Below, in pieces: positions 1 to 7,027 of a stretch of 14,193 nt of DNA. The stretch spans positions 1-14,193 of the forward strand of contig CAMESA010000016.1 in the NCBI GenBank assembly GCA_945935945.1, in the 5' to 3' direction. Each line of letters begins with the position of its first letter. Within the stretch, counting starts at the first letter, position 1. This DNA is from an uncultured Mollicutes bacterium (GTDB taxonomy: Bacteria; Bacillota_I; Bacilli_A; RFN20; CAG-826). The position numbers and the translations under genes are program-made. Under the pieces are notes generated by a model. That model was given only the letters and a program-made list of their open reading frames with translations. It made no database searches and had not been told where the DNA came from.

Positions 1-228
1 ACCAGTTTTTTTTTTCTGATGGGTTTAATCTTTTTCTAGTGGTAACAATTCGAACAAAACTAAACCCTCAGCCTACGTATTCTAGGTTGATTATCTGAGT
101 TTAAATATGTTTCAATCGTCATCATCATAGTTTTATAGAACTCCAATTTTTTATAAATTACTACACTTTTTCTTAAATATCAAGTATTTTTTTGTAAATA
201 AGAAATAATATTAAAAAAAGTATGGCTG

Positions 229-250
229 AAGGATTCCTGACTACCTCCAA
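229..250 (-). repeat. Short imperfect repeat, copy 1
   Basis: The plus strand reads AGGATT, then three extra bases (CCT), then GACTACCTCCAA. The same pattern recurs at 319-337 without the three-base insert and with one substitution. On the transcribed minus strand each copy contains TTGGAGGTA, a strong Shine-Dalgarno-like core, but no start codon follows at a usable distance. Function is unknown. Confidence 0.5.
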
Positions 251-318
251 GTTTCAAAATAAGCACATTATTCAGTCACATCCACAAAAGTTAGCTATTC
301 TTTTGCTTAGAAGGATGA

Positions 319-337
319 GAGGATTGATTACCTCCAA
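319..337 (-). repeat. Short imperfect repeat, copy 2
   Basis: Second copy of the element at 229-250: AGGATT followed directly by GATTACCTCCAA. The two copies are 87 bases apart. Its right end runs into the AAACGGA arm of an inverted repeat (336-342 with 372-378), so it may sit next to a hairpin. Confidence 0.5.
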
Positions 338-526
338 ACGGATACAGATATCATTTTCTACCTACGATTTGTCCGTTTCTTACGTCACTGTAAGTTGGCC
401 GACCTACGCTATTTCAACCTTATGTTTCTTATTTATCCACAGCTTATATATTAATCTTTTCAGGTAATATATAACTCTCTTACCAGCTATCAACCAGTTA
501 TTAGAGACAAGCCATTTAATTTTTTT

Positions 527-604
527 TGGTTGCAGGGGATGGATTTGCACCATCGCTCTCTTGGGTATGAACCAAGCGTGTTAGACTATCTGCACTACCC
601 TGCG
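527..604 (-). tRNA. tRNA-Met (CAT), initiator-like
   Basis: A complete cloverleaf can be drawn on the minus strand. The acceptor is CGCAGGG with CCCTGCA, the discriminator is A and the CCA end is encoded (527-529). The anticodon stem is CTTGG/CCAAG with loop TTCATAC, so the anticodon CAT lies at 567-569. The T stem is GATGG/CCATC, with a T loop of TGCAAAT where TTCAAAT would be usual. The first acceptor pair is a C1-A72 mismatch, the hallmark of bacterial initiator tRNA. Other initiator features are incomplete: the anticodon stem ends in two rather than three G-C pairs, and the 11-24 pair is T-A as in elongators. It could instead be an elongator Met or a lysidine-modified Ile tRNA. Confidence 0.88.
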
Positions 605-611
605 ATAAAAT

Positions 612-792
612 GGGTATGAGATTGCTAGTATCTTGATTAGTCGATAAAAGTTTTTTGCCATACCCTTGATAAGTTTGTCATTTCTTTTAGGATCTTTCAC
701 CATTTTACCCACAAGGCTCCTTAAGACAAATGACAAGACTAGGAGTGTTATATCTACTTATTTTTTTAATACATTACCCTCTAGATATAACA
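612..792 (-). ncRNA. Possible structured RNA between the tRNAs
   Basis: The 208 bases between the two tRNA genes contain three perfect long inverted repeats in series. These are a 10-bp stem (746-755 with 783-792), a 9-bp stem (675-683 with 728-736) and a 7-bp stem (612-618 with 659-665). A 5-bp hairpin at 795-812 directly abuts the tRNA-Ser CCA end. There is no protein gene. The pattern fits a structured transcript co-expressed with the tRNAs, or processing hairpins in a tRNA precursor. I do not recognise it as tmRNA, RNase P RNA or a group I intron. Confidence 0.4.
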
Positions 793-812
793 GTATAGTT
801 TGGGCGGACTAT

Positions 813-904
813 TGGCGGAAGTGAATCGATTCGAACGATTGAAAGACATCTCTGCCCTTGACGATTTAGTAGATCGCTGGTTTAAGCCACTCACCCACAC
901 TTCC
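813..904 (-). tRNA. tRNA-Ser (ACT)
   Basis: Class II tRNA with perfect acceptor pairing (GGAAGTG/CACTTCC), discriminator G73 as expected for serine, and an encoded CCA (813-815). The D stem is GGT/ACC. The anticodon stem GCGAT/ATCGT carries loop CTACTAA, giving anticodon ACT at 868-870. A long variable arm pairs AAGGGCA with TGTCTTT, including wobbles. The T arm is AATCG/CGATT with the canonical TTCGAAT loop. The anticodon is odd: serine AGY codons are normally read by GCT, and A34 is rare in bacteria. A leucine tRNA, which also has a long arm, is ruled out by the anticodon and the discriminator base. Confidence 0.92.
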
Positions 905-959
905 ATAAAATTTTGATTGATTATTACTTTATAGTTATGATTAGCGTTAAGTAGTGTTA

Positions 960-1200
960 GGTCAACTAGTCATTAGTATATCACAGCTTAACTAATGAAA
1001 AAACCTATTAGCACTTTCGATGGTTACTTCTATAATCTGTGTGTTAGATTTACATAATCAATCTTCTGCATAACCAGAATAGGGTTACTCCCATCTATAA
1101 GCGTTGGTACCATTACTTATAGAGCAGGTGGTTAATTCCACACGAACTGAGAAAGTTTGCTGTATCTAAACGAGTTAGACCTGAAGCATCTGGAGTCTAT
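960..1200 (-). ncRNA. Possible novel structured RNA upstream of tRNA-Ser
   Basis: The stretch from 905 to 1292 lies directly downstream of a promoter (1255-1288) and has no usable open reading frame on the transcribed strand. It is rich in inverted repeats: TCTATAAG/CTTATAGA (1094-1101 with 1116-1123, 8 bp), CATTAGT/ACTAATG (971-977 with 991-997, 7 bp), GTGG/CCAC near 1129-1142, and AATCT/AGATT near 1034-1053. Base composition is less AT-biased than the flanking spacer. This suggests a non-coding RNA of about 200-250 bases, or the leader of the tRNA transcript. No known family is recognised. Confidence 0.4.
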
Positions 1201-1254
1201 TTTGCTTCTTTAACATTATTTCTTATTCACAATGTTTTATAACTTTACGTGTAT

Positions 1255-1288
1255 TATATAGAACACTTTTTTGTAGAAGTAAAGACAA
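1255..1288 (-). promoter_or_regulatory. Phage promoter P1 for the RNA region
   Basis: Minus strand TTGTC-TTTACT (1278-1288), 17 bases, then TATATA (1255-1260); an overlapping TATAAT lies at 1253-1258. It matches the arrangement of three other promoters in the window with one change (TTGAC to TTGTC). It starts just past the end of the nuclease-like gene and would drive the RNA and tRNA stretch. Confidence 0.72.
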
Positions 1289-1292
1289 TTTA

Positions 1293-1811
1293 TTATTTAT
1301 TTTTAAGAATTTTATAACTACATTTTAAAATATCGTCAAAATATAATAGTGATAACACGTCTTTTCTTCCTTCTCTTGTGTACTTATGATGTAACGCTTC
1401 TTTTGGATTCGTAACTTTTGTATCATCACAAATCTTTTCACATAACTTTACCAATTCTTTTCGATCGACAGCATAGAATTGATCTTCTTTTTGATTGTGG
1501 AAAACTATATAATCTGCTTTTCCATATAACCAACCATTGTCACCACGTACGTTTTTAAATTCAATCCATACATAATTTGGGTTAGAATCTGAATCCATAC
1601 GACTCCGTTTTTTACTAGCTTTTACATCTATGTTTATATTCTTATGTGATTTCGGATGATATACAACAAAATCTATGTGTTGATATTGTTCTTCTATTGT
1701 TGCAGGCCTGTATTCACGATTGTTCTTCTTTAACCAATCTTCAAATAAATCTTCTGCCTTTTTACCGACAAAAGCTGATTCTCCAAGTTGATCTTTTTCG
1801 TTTACGTACAT
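1293..1811 (-). CDS. PD-(D/E)XK nuclease-like protein
   Basis: A 172-residue protein, probably cytoplasmic. With the ATG start at 1811, the core is an early helix with acidic residues (AEDLFEDW, residues 19-26), then HIDFVV (Asp47), then a strand ending D62-V-K64. The D-X14-D-X-K spacing is that of the PD-(D/E)XK nuclease fold found in restriction enzymes, junction resolvases and repair nucleases. WIEFKN follows as a further core strand. The target is unknown; DNA processing or degradation of foreign DNA are both possible. I chose ATG at 1811 over TTG at 1829 because AGAGGA lies at correct spacing before it and the ATG overlaps the upstream stop as TAATG, indicating translational coupling. 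It is the last protein gene of its unit. Confidence 0.65.
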   Translation of the reverse strand: MYVNEKDQLGESAFVGKKAEDLFEDWLKKNNREYRPATIEEQYQHIDFVVYHPKSHKNINIDVKASKKRSRMDSDSNPNYVWIEFKNVRGDNGWLYGKADYIVFHNQKEDQFYAVDRKELVKLCEKICDDTKVTNPKEALHHKYTREGRKDVLSLLYFDDILKCSYKILKNK

Positions 1812-2395
1812 TATTCCTCTATCTGGCAATTGACCTGTAAAATCTGTGGGTAGTAATTGAAGATCATAACAATTCTATATCTTAAACCATATGAAATAAC
1901 TTCACATTTTGCTTGACCAGTAGGAATTCCCGATGAAATAATATCAGGGAAGAAGATTTGACCGTGATTCCATATATTCCAGATATTGTTAAACCACGTA
2001 TTCTTGATCCTGAAGTATAATGCGTTATCTGAACTACACTTTTTACTAGGACATCCTTTAGCACCCCATAATCCATCTTCAAGTTCAACGGAATCAGATA
2101 AATATATAGTTTCTACCTTTTTGGTACTATAATAGTATACTACATCGAATGTAAACTCAAGAAAACATAACGCTATATATAAAGAGCCAATAGTAGCACA
2201 AATCATATATAAAGCACGTTTCCAGAAAAAATCACCATATTTATCATAACAGTATTTTTTCCATTTTTTACTATACCAATTTCTTACTGGAGTACAAAAG
2301 TTCCAGAATTTTTTAAATGGTATAATAAAACAATTCTCTATAAATTTAAAAATTGTATACATGAAACTAATTGTATATTTAATCTTTTCCATCAT
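1811..2395 (-). CDS. Membrane-anchored protein of unknown function
   Basis: A 194-residue protein. The N-terminal 60 residues are rich in Phe, Trp, Tyr and Lys. One clear membrane segment follows at about 61-80 (ALYMICATIGSLYIALCF), then a domain of about 105 residues with four cysteines (115, 120, 164, 190) that may lie outside the membrane and form disulfides. The late part (GQIFFPDIIS, then EVISYGLRYRI) faintly recalls DUF1523, but this is a weak impression. I chose ATG at 2395 because AAGGA sits eight bases before it; the longer reading would need a TTG. The start overlaps the end of the upstream gene and the stop overlaps the start of the nuclease-like gene. Confidence 0.7.
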   Translation of the reverse strand: MMEKIKYTISFMYTIFKFIENCFIIPFKKFWNFCTPVRNWYSKKWKKYCYDKYGDFFWKRALYMICATIGSLYIALCFLEFTFDVVYYYSTKKVETIYLSDSVELEDGLWGAKGCPSKKCSSDNALYFRIKNTWFNNIWNIWNHGQIFFPDIISSGIPTGQAKCEVISYGLRYRIVMIFNYYPQILQVNCQIEE

Positions 2396-2642
2396 CAAAT
2401 AATTCCTTAGCTAATTCCCCATTATGACTTTTTAGTATCAATAACTCACCACTTACATCTTGTAAATCACTGTGTACATCTTTATATTGATTAAACAGTT
2501 CATCTAGCGTGTCTTTCATTAAATCATATGTTGGTTTTTCAATGTTACCATCATGAACCATAAAAGTGAAGTAATCACTTAATTGACCATACAAATGTTC
2601 AGTATGTTCATAATGTGTATCTGGATATTTTACTCTTACCAT
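2379..2642 (-). CDS. Small acidic protein, unknown
   Basis: An 87-residue acidic protein that I do not recognise. Residues 1-35 contain several His, Tyr and Asp (DTHYEHTEHLYG). Residues 38-80 look like one long helix with a heptad-like pattern, so a helical hairpin or coiled-coil contact is plausible. There is no membrane segment or signal peptide. A clear AAAGGA site stands before the ATG, twelve bases after the Clp-like gene. It overlaps the next gene, so it is co-transcribed with the ATPase and the membrane protein. It could be an adaptor for the ATPase, but only position supports that. Confidence 0.7.
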   Translation of the reverse strand: MVRVKYPDTHYEHTEHLYGQLSDYFTFMVHDGNIEKPTYDLMKDTLDELFNQYKDVHSDLQDVSGELLILKSHNGELAKELFDDGKD

Positions 2643-2654
2643 TTTATTTTTCCT

Positions 2655-4820
2655 TTACGCTATTTCACCACAGACATCATCGACTGTTATTATATAATCG
2701 AAGTAAAAGTCCTTAGTTTCTTTATCATAACAAATCCAAAACGCAGGTCTTTCACTATTATTATGTAACATTTCATCTACTAATTTTGGTCTCAAATGAG
2801 CTTTGATGAATCCTGGAAGACCACGAGCACCTTTGATTGGATCATACTGGTCTTTACAAAATTCTTCTATTTCACGATCACTCATTTGAATGCACATATC
2901 TTCTTCATATGCTTTAGAAAGATTGTTTATTTCTCTTCTAACGATCTTTTGAATAGTTTCCATAGATAAACGTTTAAAATGAAAAATATTCTCTCTACCG
3001 TTGAATCTGTTAAGTAATTCTGAGCGATAAGTTTTACACAATTCTTCATTAGCTTTTTCTTTAGATTCTTCATCAGTCAGACTTGTATCAAGATAATACT
3101 TTTGACCAATGTTTGAAGTCATTACAATTATAGCTTCTGAAAAATCTACTGTACGTCCTATGTTATCTGTTAAACGACCATCAGAAAGAATTTGTAAAAA
3201 GATATTAAATACATCTGGATGTGCCTTTTCTATCTCATCAAACAAATATACTCCCATAGGATTTTTACGTACTGTATTGGTTAAGATACCACCACATTCA
3301 AAGCCTTCATATCCTGGAGGTGCACCGATTAACTTAGCTACAGCGTGTTTCTCCATATATTCAGACATATCAAAACGAATCAATGTCTTTTCATCACCAA
3401 ATAGATTTTTAGCCAAAGATTTAGACAAAAAAGTCTTACCACATCCCGAAGGACCTAGGAACAAGAAACTAGCTGCTGGTCCATTGTCTTTATTTTTATC
3501 TAATTTAGCAACTTTTATGGCATCGGCGACTCTTTTCACAATATCGTCTTGACCATATACATCTTTTAAAAGATTAGATTCGAGACTTACTAATGATTCA
3601 ATCTCATTTTCATCCAATTTAGCGGAAGATATACCTGAGATTTTACTAAAGGAATCCATTAGGTGTAATTTATCTAAAGCTAATCCATTGTTTATACTTT
3701 TGATTAACTCTTGATATCTGTGTTTATTGTTCTTTAGTTGATCATTTATTTGTTTAAGCTGTTGCTTAAGCTCTTGTACTTCTTTGGTATCAAATCCAGC
3801 TTTCATCATACTTTTGAAATCAACAACACCTTTATCAACAGCAGATTCCAAATTAGATTCAGTCTCATTTTGCTTTTCTTTGGCCTTTTCTAATTCTTCG
3901 GTGTATTTAAGGCGTAATACTTCACCTTCTGATTGTTCTTTAGCAAGTTTCTGGATTTCAAGTTTAGTGTTCATCCAATCTTCATAACTAGCATTATAAA
4001 TTTCTTGCAGTTGTTTCTTTTCTTCTTCATTTGTAGAAGCTAAAATTTTATTCATAAGCTCTATTAAAGCTGGATGTTGTTTGTTTACTGATTGTTTATA
4101 AGCGGCTAAAGCTCTATCTAACAAAGCAATAGTTCTAGCTGGTTGTGTAATTCCTAAACCGTAATCTTCACGATATTTTGTGGTTAAACGAATAGCTTCT
4201 TTAATAGTTTCTTCACTTATTCCTATACCGTGATATTCAATTAGTTCTTTAGATGCTTCTTTAACAACATCTTCTAATTTTTGACCTGATAATTCCTTCA
4301 CGTCATATAATGTATAAAAGTCATTAATTCTATAATTTGTCGTATATACACTATTCAATTGATCATCGTTTACTTCCATTATAACTTGAAATAAATTAGA
4401 TTTATCAGCATTATTAAGTGTATTTATAAAATGTAGATTACCAGAATTTTTTGCACCTTCTAAGAAGTTATAAGCGTCTAAAATAACAAGAACAGAATTA
4501 GGTGTCTTTTCTAAATTTCTTATAACCTGTTGAAATTCCTTGTTTATTTGTTCATTATCCCCACTAGAGAATAAATCATCTACATCTAACACAAAAAATT
4601 GCTTGGATAAGATATCAAAAGAAGTATCATCCTTTTCTTTTAATTGCTGCAATCCAATTAGTAATGATGTAACACCTACACCTCTTGGACCAGTAATAAG
4701 AAGAGAGTTATTTTTCTTTCTACACAAAATAGAAGAAATACGTTCCAAATCTGTATCCCTGTTTACCAATTTGAAGTTAGGGAACATTTTCAAAAAATCT
4801 TGACTTGCAATAGTTTTCAT
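2655..4820 (-). CDS. Clp/Hsp100-type AAA+ ATPase with degenerate first domain
   Basis: A 721-residue protein of the ClpA/B/C class, which unfolds or threads proteins using ATP. The second AAA+ domain looks intact: Walker A GPSGCGKT (456-463), pore loop GYEG (503-506, Tyr504), Walker B LFDE (526-529), sensor 1 MTSN (567-570), an arginine finger in ELLNRF (Arg605) and sensor 2 GARGL (Arg666). The first domain is degenerate: its P-loop reads GPRGVGVT (44-51), with Val50 where lysine is needed, and its Walker B ends LDAY instead of DE, so it probably does not hydrolyse ATP. A coiled-coil stretch (about 260-380) lies between the domains. There is no Clp N-terminal repeat domain. No ClpP-docking loop was recognised, so a disaggregase or remodelling role is more likely than a ClpP partnership. 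Confidence 0.9.
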   Translation of the reverse strand: MKTIASQDFLKMFPNFKLVNRDTDLERISSILCRKKNNSLLITGPRGVGVTSLLIGLQQLKEKDDTSFDILSKQFFVLDVDDLFSSGDNEQINKEFQQVIRNLEKTPNSVLVILDAYNFLEGAKNSGNLHFINTLNNADKSNLFQVIMEVNDDQLNSVYTTNYRINDFYTLYDVKELSGQKLEDVVKEASKELIEYHGIGISEETIKEAIRLTTKYREDYGLGITQPARTIALLDRALAAYKQSVNKQHPALIELMNKILASTNEEEKKQLQEIYNASYEDWMNTKLEIQKLAKEQSEGEVLRLKYTEELEKAKEKQNETESNLESAVDKGVVDFKSMMKAGFDTKEVQELKQQLKQINDQLKNNKHRYQELIKSINNGLALDKLHLMDSFSKISGISSAKLDENEIESLVSLESNLLKDVYGQDDIVKRVADAIKVAKLDKNKDNGPAASFLFLGPSGCGKTFLSKSLAKNLFGDEKTLIRFDMSEYMEKHAVAKLIGAPPGYEGFECGGILTNTVRKNPMGVYLFDEIEKAHPDVFNIFLQILSDGRLTDNIGRTVDFSEAIIVMTSNIGQKYYLDTSLTDEESKEKANEELCKTYRSELLNRFNGRENIFHFKRLSMETIQKIVRREINNLSKAYEEDMCIQMSDREIEEFCKDQYDPIKGARGLPGFIKAHLRPKLVDEMLHNNSERPAFWICYDKETKDFYFDYIITVDDVCGEIA

Positions 4821-4834
4821 TTATCTTACACTTT

Positions 4835-4912
4835 CTATAGTATCTGGTTCATGACAAGTGTAAAAATAACACCTGCCACGAAACCAAATATAAACCACAA
4901 CCCATTTTTCAC
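4835..4912 (-). CDS. 25-residue single-span membrane peptide
   Basis: A short gene with a GTG start between the TelA-like and Clp-like genes. The peptide begins MKNGLWFIFG and continues with an unbroken hydrophobic helix through VAGVIFTLVM, ending NQIL. This is a lysine followed by one membrane span with almost nothing outside it. AAAGG precedes the GTG by about ten bases. It starts three bases after the TelA-like stop and ends 14 bases before the Clp-like start, filling what would otherwise be a gap. Such peptides often regulate or anchor a partner, and its position suggests a partner among its neighbours; that is inference. The alternative is chance, but the site, fit and composition argue for a real gene. 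Confidence 0.65.
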   Translation of the reverse strand: MKNGLWFIFGFVAGVIFTLVMNQIL

Positions 4913-4914
4913 CG

Positions 4915-6552
4915 TTAAATACCTTTGAAAATAGACTTAGATGTATCCTTTTTCTCTTTTTTAGGTGCCTTCTTTTCATCAATGGTATCAGCGGTTACAG
5001 CTACAAAATCTGCAGTATCCTCTTGAACATCCTTAGATAATTTTTCTAATTCATCAAGGTTATCACGCATTGTCTTAATAGCGTCACGAGTAATTTCAGT
5101 TGCTTGACGTTGTGTATCACCAAATTCAACTAGATCTTGTAATGTTTTTTCAAGTTCAATGTTAACATCATCACGACCTGTTGCAATTCGAATACTTTCT
5201 TTTTTAGCCACATCATTAGTAACGTTGGCCATTTGTGTAAGTGTATCAGATGCCATAACTTGAGATTCGTTGATAGCAGCACTGTTTACGGCAGTTAATA
5301 CTACAGATAATTGAGATGCTACAGAAGCAATACCTCTTGAGTGCATTGTAGCTGCTGATTGTGATTGGTTTTTAGTAGCTGCTTGCATATTACGGAGTTT
5401 GATCTCTTCCATAGACAACTCACCATATGTTTGCATAGTATCAACGGTAGATTGACTAACAGTATCAATGAACTCATCAAGATCACGCTTTTCCTTATCA
5501 AGTTTCATTTTTTCAATTTGACTTGTGGGTTCAGGGGTATTCATTAAAGTTTCACGTTTTGTTTTATTTGCTTCTTCTGCCTTTTTAGTACCATCATTTA
5601 AAACAGCATAGATTTGTTGCATTTGAGAATTATTGTCAGTTAAACCCTCAATTTGTTGATTCATAAGTTCAAGATGTTTACGAATCTCACCAAAGCGTTC
5701 TTTACCTGAATTAATGAATTGAAGAGCAGATTGTACCAAATCAGCTTGTCTTTGTACATGTTGTTCTGAATTAAGATCAAGCAATTCTTTAAGTTTCTGA
5801 GCTTCAAACGAATATTCTGTAGAATTATTAATGTTTTCAATCTCTAACAGTAATTTATCACGTTCTTTGGTGCATTTACTAACATTATCAAATACTTCAG
5901 CAATTTTAATTTCATTTTCTTGAATTTGCGCTTTAGATTCTGGTTTAATATTACCAAAACCAAAGAAAGATTTGTTTTCAGCTAAAATTACATTTTCCTT
6001 ACGTAATTCTGCCATCAAATTCTCACCTTCATTGATAGTTTTGTTTAAGTCGATTATTCTATCTTGTTTATCTCTAGCGTTAGCTTTATCTTGTTGAATT
6101 TTTTGAAGGACAGAACGAGTTTCACCATTTTTCCGAAGTGTATATAGAGCATCCGTAATATCAGTCAATGGTTTAATTTTATTAATGAAGTCATTCAAAT
6201 CGTTATTGAAATCACCGTAAACCTTTTGTAATTCAGAAAAAGTACCAGTATCTGTCATTTCAATACGTTGTTTAGACATTGTTTCAGAAATTGATTGCAA
6301 ATACTCTTTAAACTGCTCAAACTCTTTGATACGGGTACGATCAGATTCTTTGTCATTAGTAAATTCAAGAGCTTTACTAACTTGGTTTACTTTTTCTTCT
6401 AATTCTACATCATCTGCCATAATGATAGAATAAAAGGTATTTGTTTCTATTCCAATCTCTTCTTTTTCTTCTTCCCTATTTCTTCTACGAATTGCAATTC
6501 TAGAAGATTCTTTTTGTGTTTCTGCTAATTTTTGCTTTGTAGCTTCAGTCAT
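4915..6552 (-). CDS. Coiled-coil protein resembling TelA (toxic anion resistance)
   Basis: A 545-residue, almost entirely helical protein. A basic patch (IRRRNR, 21-26) leads into helices from about 45 to 330, a linker with prolines near 340, and a C-terminal helical region. Residues about 406-500 (SQLSVVLTAV, then VNIELEKTLQDLVEFG, then TQRQATE) recall the conserved end of the TelA/KlaA family, where a similar pattern precedes the closing helices. TelA proteins are usually near 350-400 residues, so this one is longer at the N-terminus. The tail is lysine-rich and ends KSIFKGI. There is no membrane segment. The start is supported by AAAGGA nine bases upstream. The TelA link rests on remembered motif shape, so a virion-type coiled-coil protein remains possible. 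Confidence 0.5.
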   Translation of the reverse strand: MTEATKQKLAETQKESSRIAIRRRNREEEKEEIGIETNTFYSIIMADDVELEEKVNQVSKALEFTNDKESDRTRIKEFEQFKEYLQSISETMSKQRIEMTDTGTFSELQKVYGDFNNDLNDFINKIKPLTDITDALYTLRKNGETRSVLQKIQQDKANARDKQDRIIDLNKTINEGENLMAELRKENVILAENKSFFGFGNIKPESKAQIQENEIKIAEVFDNVSKCTKERDKLLLEIENINNSTEYSFEAQKLKELLDLNSEQHVQRQADLVQSALQFINSGKERFGEIRKHLELMNQQIEGLTDNNSQMQQIYAVLNDGTKKAEEANKTKRETLMNTPEPTSQIEKMKLDKEKRDLDEFIDTVSQSTVDTMQTYGELSMEEIKLRNMQAATKNQSQSAATMHSRGIASVASQLSVVLTAVNSAAINESQVMASDTLTQMANVTNDVAKKESIRIATGRDDVNIELEKTLQDLVEFGDTQRQATEITRDAIKTMRDNLDELEKLSKDVQEDTADFVAVTADTIDEKKAPKKEKKDTSKSIFKGI

Positions 6553-6571
6553 TTGTAATGTTCCTTTCTTA

Positions 6572-7018
6572 TTAATACCATAAATCTCTTACATTTTTAC
6601 TAAACCATCTGTTAAAATTATCCACGCAACTGTTGAACGCAATGTAATTTATCTGTCCTTTATCCAAAGTTTGTTTGAGTTTATTGATTTGGTTTTCGCT
6701 CAAGTATTTTTCTGGATTAGGAAATTCGTGTTCACAATAATCATAGTTTATAATCAATTCTAGTTGCTTGATTCTATTAACTAGTTCTTTTTGCCAAGAT
6801 GACATAGATTTATATCTAGTTGGATGACCACAAGTTTTCATTTGAAATACCTTCAATCTTGGTAATAGCCATTTATAAAATGTGTCATCGATGTTCCATA
6901 TCTCTCTATCGTCAAAGCCCCTAAGCATTCTTTGAAAAAACCACATAATTCTATGTTTCACCATTCTCAACGGATTCACGATGTTATAAATCCATAAATC
7001 TAAAATAAATTCTTTCAT
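6572..7018 (-). CDS. Conserved small phage protein, function unknown
   Basis: A 148-residue protein. The segment FDDREIWNIDDTFYKWLLPRL (split around residues 35-55), with an aromatic N-terminal helix, closely fits a pattern I know from many uncharacterised phage proteins of Gram-positive hosts (DD..W.LD....K..LPRLK). The rest, with KELVNRIKQLELIINYDY and a cysteine-histidine pair (about 94-96), looks helical. It carries no catalytic motif. An AAAGGAAC site overlaps the end of the peptidase gene just upstream. Its presence supports a phage origin but says nothing about the job of the operon. Confidence 0.75.
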   Translation of the reverse strand: MKEFILDLWIYNIVNPLRMVKHRIMWFFQRMLRGFDDREIWNIDDTFYKWLLPRLKVFQMKTCGHPTRYKSMSSWQKELVNRIKQLELIINYDYCEHEFPNPEKYLSENQINKLKQTLDKGQINYIAFNSCVDNFNRWFSKNVRDLWY

Positions 7019-7027
7019 ATTAGTTAC

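Larger units (their letters stand above)
1..526 (-). other. Non-coding stretch with inverted repeats
   Basis: I find no convincing protein gene here. The stretch lies downstream of the tRNA genes in the direction of transcription and contains several perfect inverted repeats: GGGTTTA at 21-27 with TAAACCC at 61-67; CTCAG at 67-71 with CTGAG at 95-99, enclosing CCTA/TAGG (72-75, 83-86); AAACGGA at 336-342 with TCCGTTT at 372-378; and CTTAC/GTAAG around 379-394. CCTACG recurs near 72, 362 and 402. These repeats suggest transcribed structured RNA, but no known RNA family is recognised. The 7-bp outer stem at 21-67 resembles a tRNA acceptor stem, yet the interior is too short and lacks tRNA arms. 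Confidence 0.4.

Noticed and set aside
21..67. tRNA-like 7-bp acceptor stem with TTCGAAT inside
   Set aside because: Only 47 bases long, the TTCGAAT is not flanked by a pairing T stem, and no anticodon arm can be formed.
60..128. 22-residue frame on the minus strand (starting ATG-ATG-ATG) with a GGAG about 12 bases upstream
   Set aside because: The spacing is long, the peptide has no recognisable feature, and it runs into the inverted repeats; too weak to annotate.
222..467. 81-residue open frame on the plus strand
   Set aside because: No ribosome site, composition unlike a protein, opposite strand to the tRNA transcript, and it overlaps a hairpin and the short repeats.
657..1170. Short matches on the minus strand to conserved 23S rRNA words (AAGGGTATGGC at 657-667, GTTTAGA and CAGTTCG near 1144-1178, TACTAATGA near 970-978), suggesting fragmented rRNA
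   Set aside because: Matches of this length are expected many times by chance, the order is permuted, and the near-invariant sarcin-ricin loop word is absent.
3109..3552. 147-residue plus-strand frame inside the Clp-like gene
   Set aside because: It is a shadow of the conserved second AAA+ domain on the other strand and has no ribosome site.
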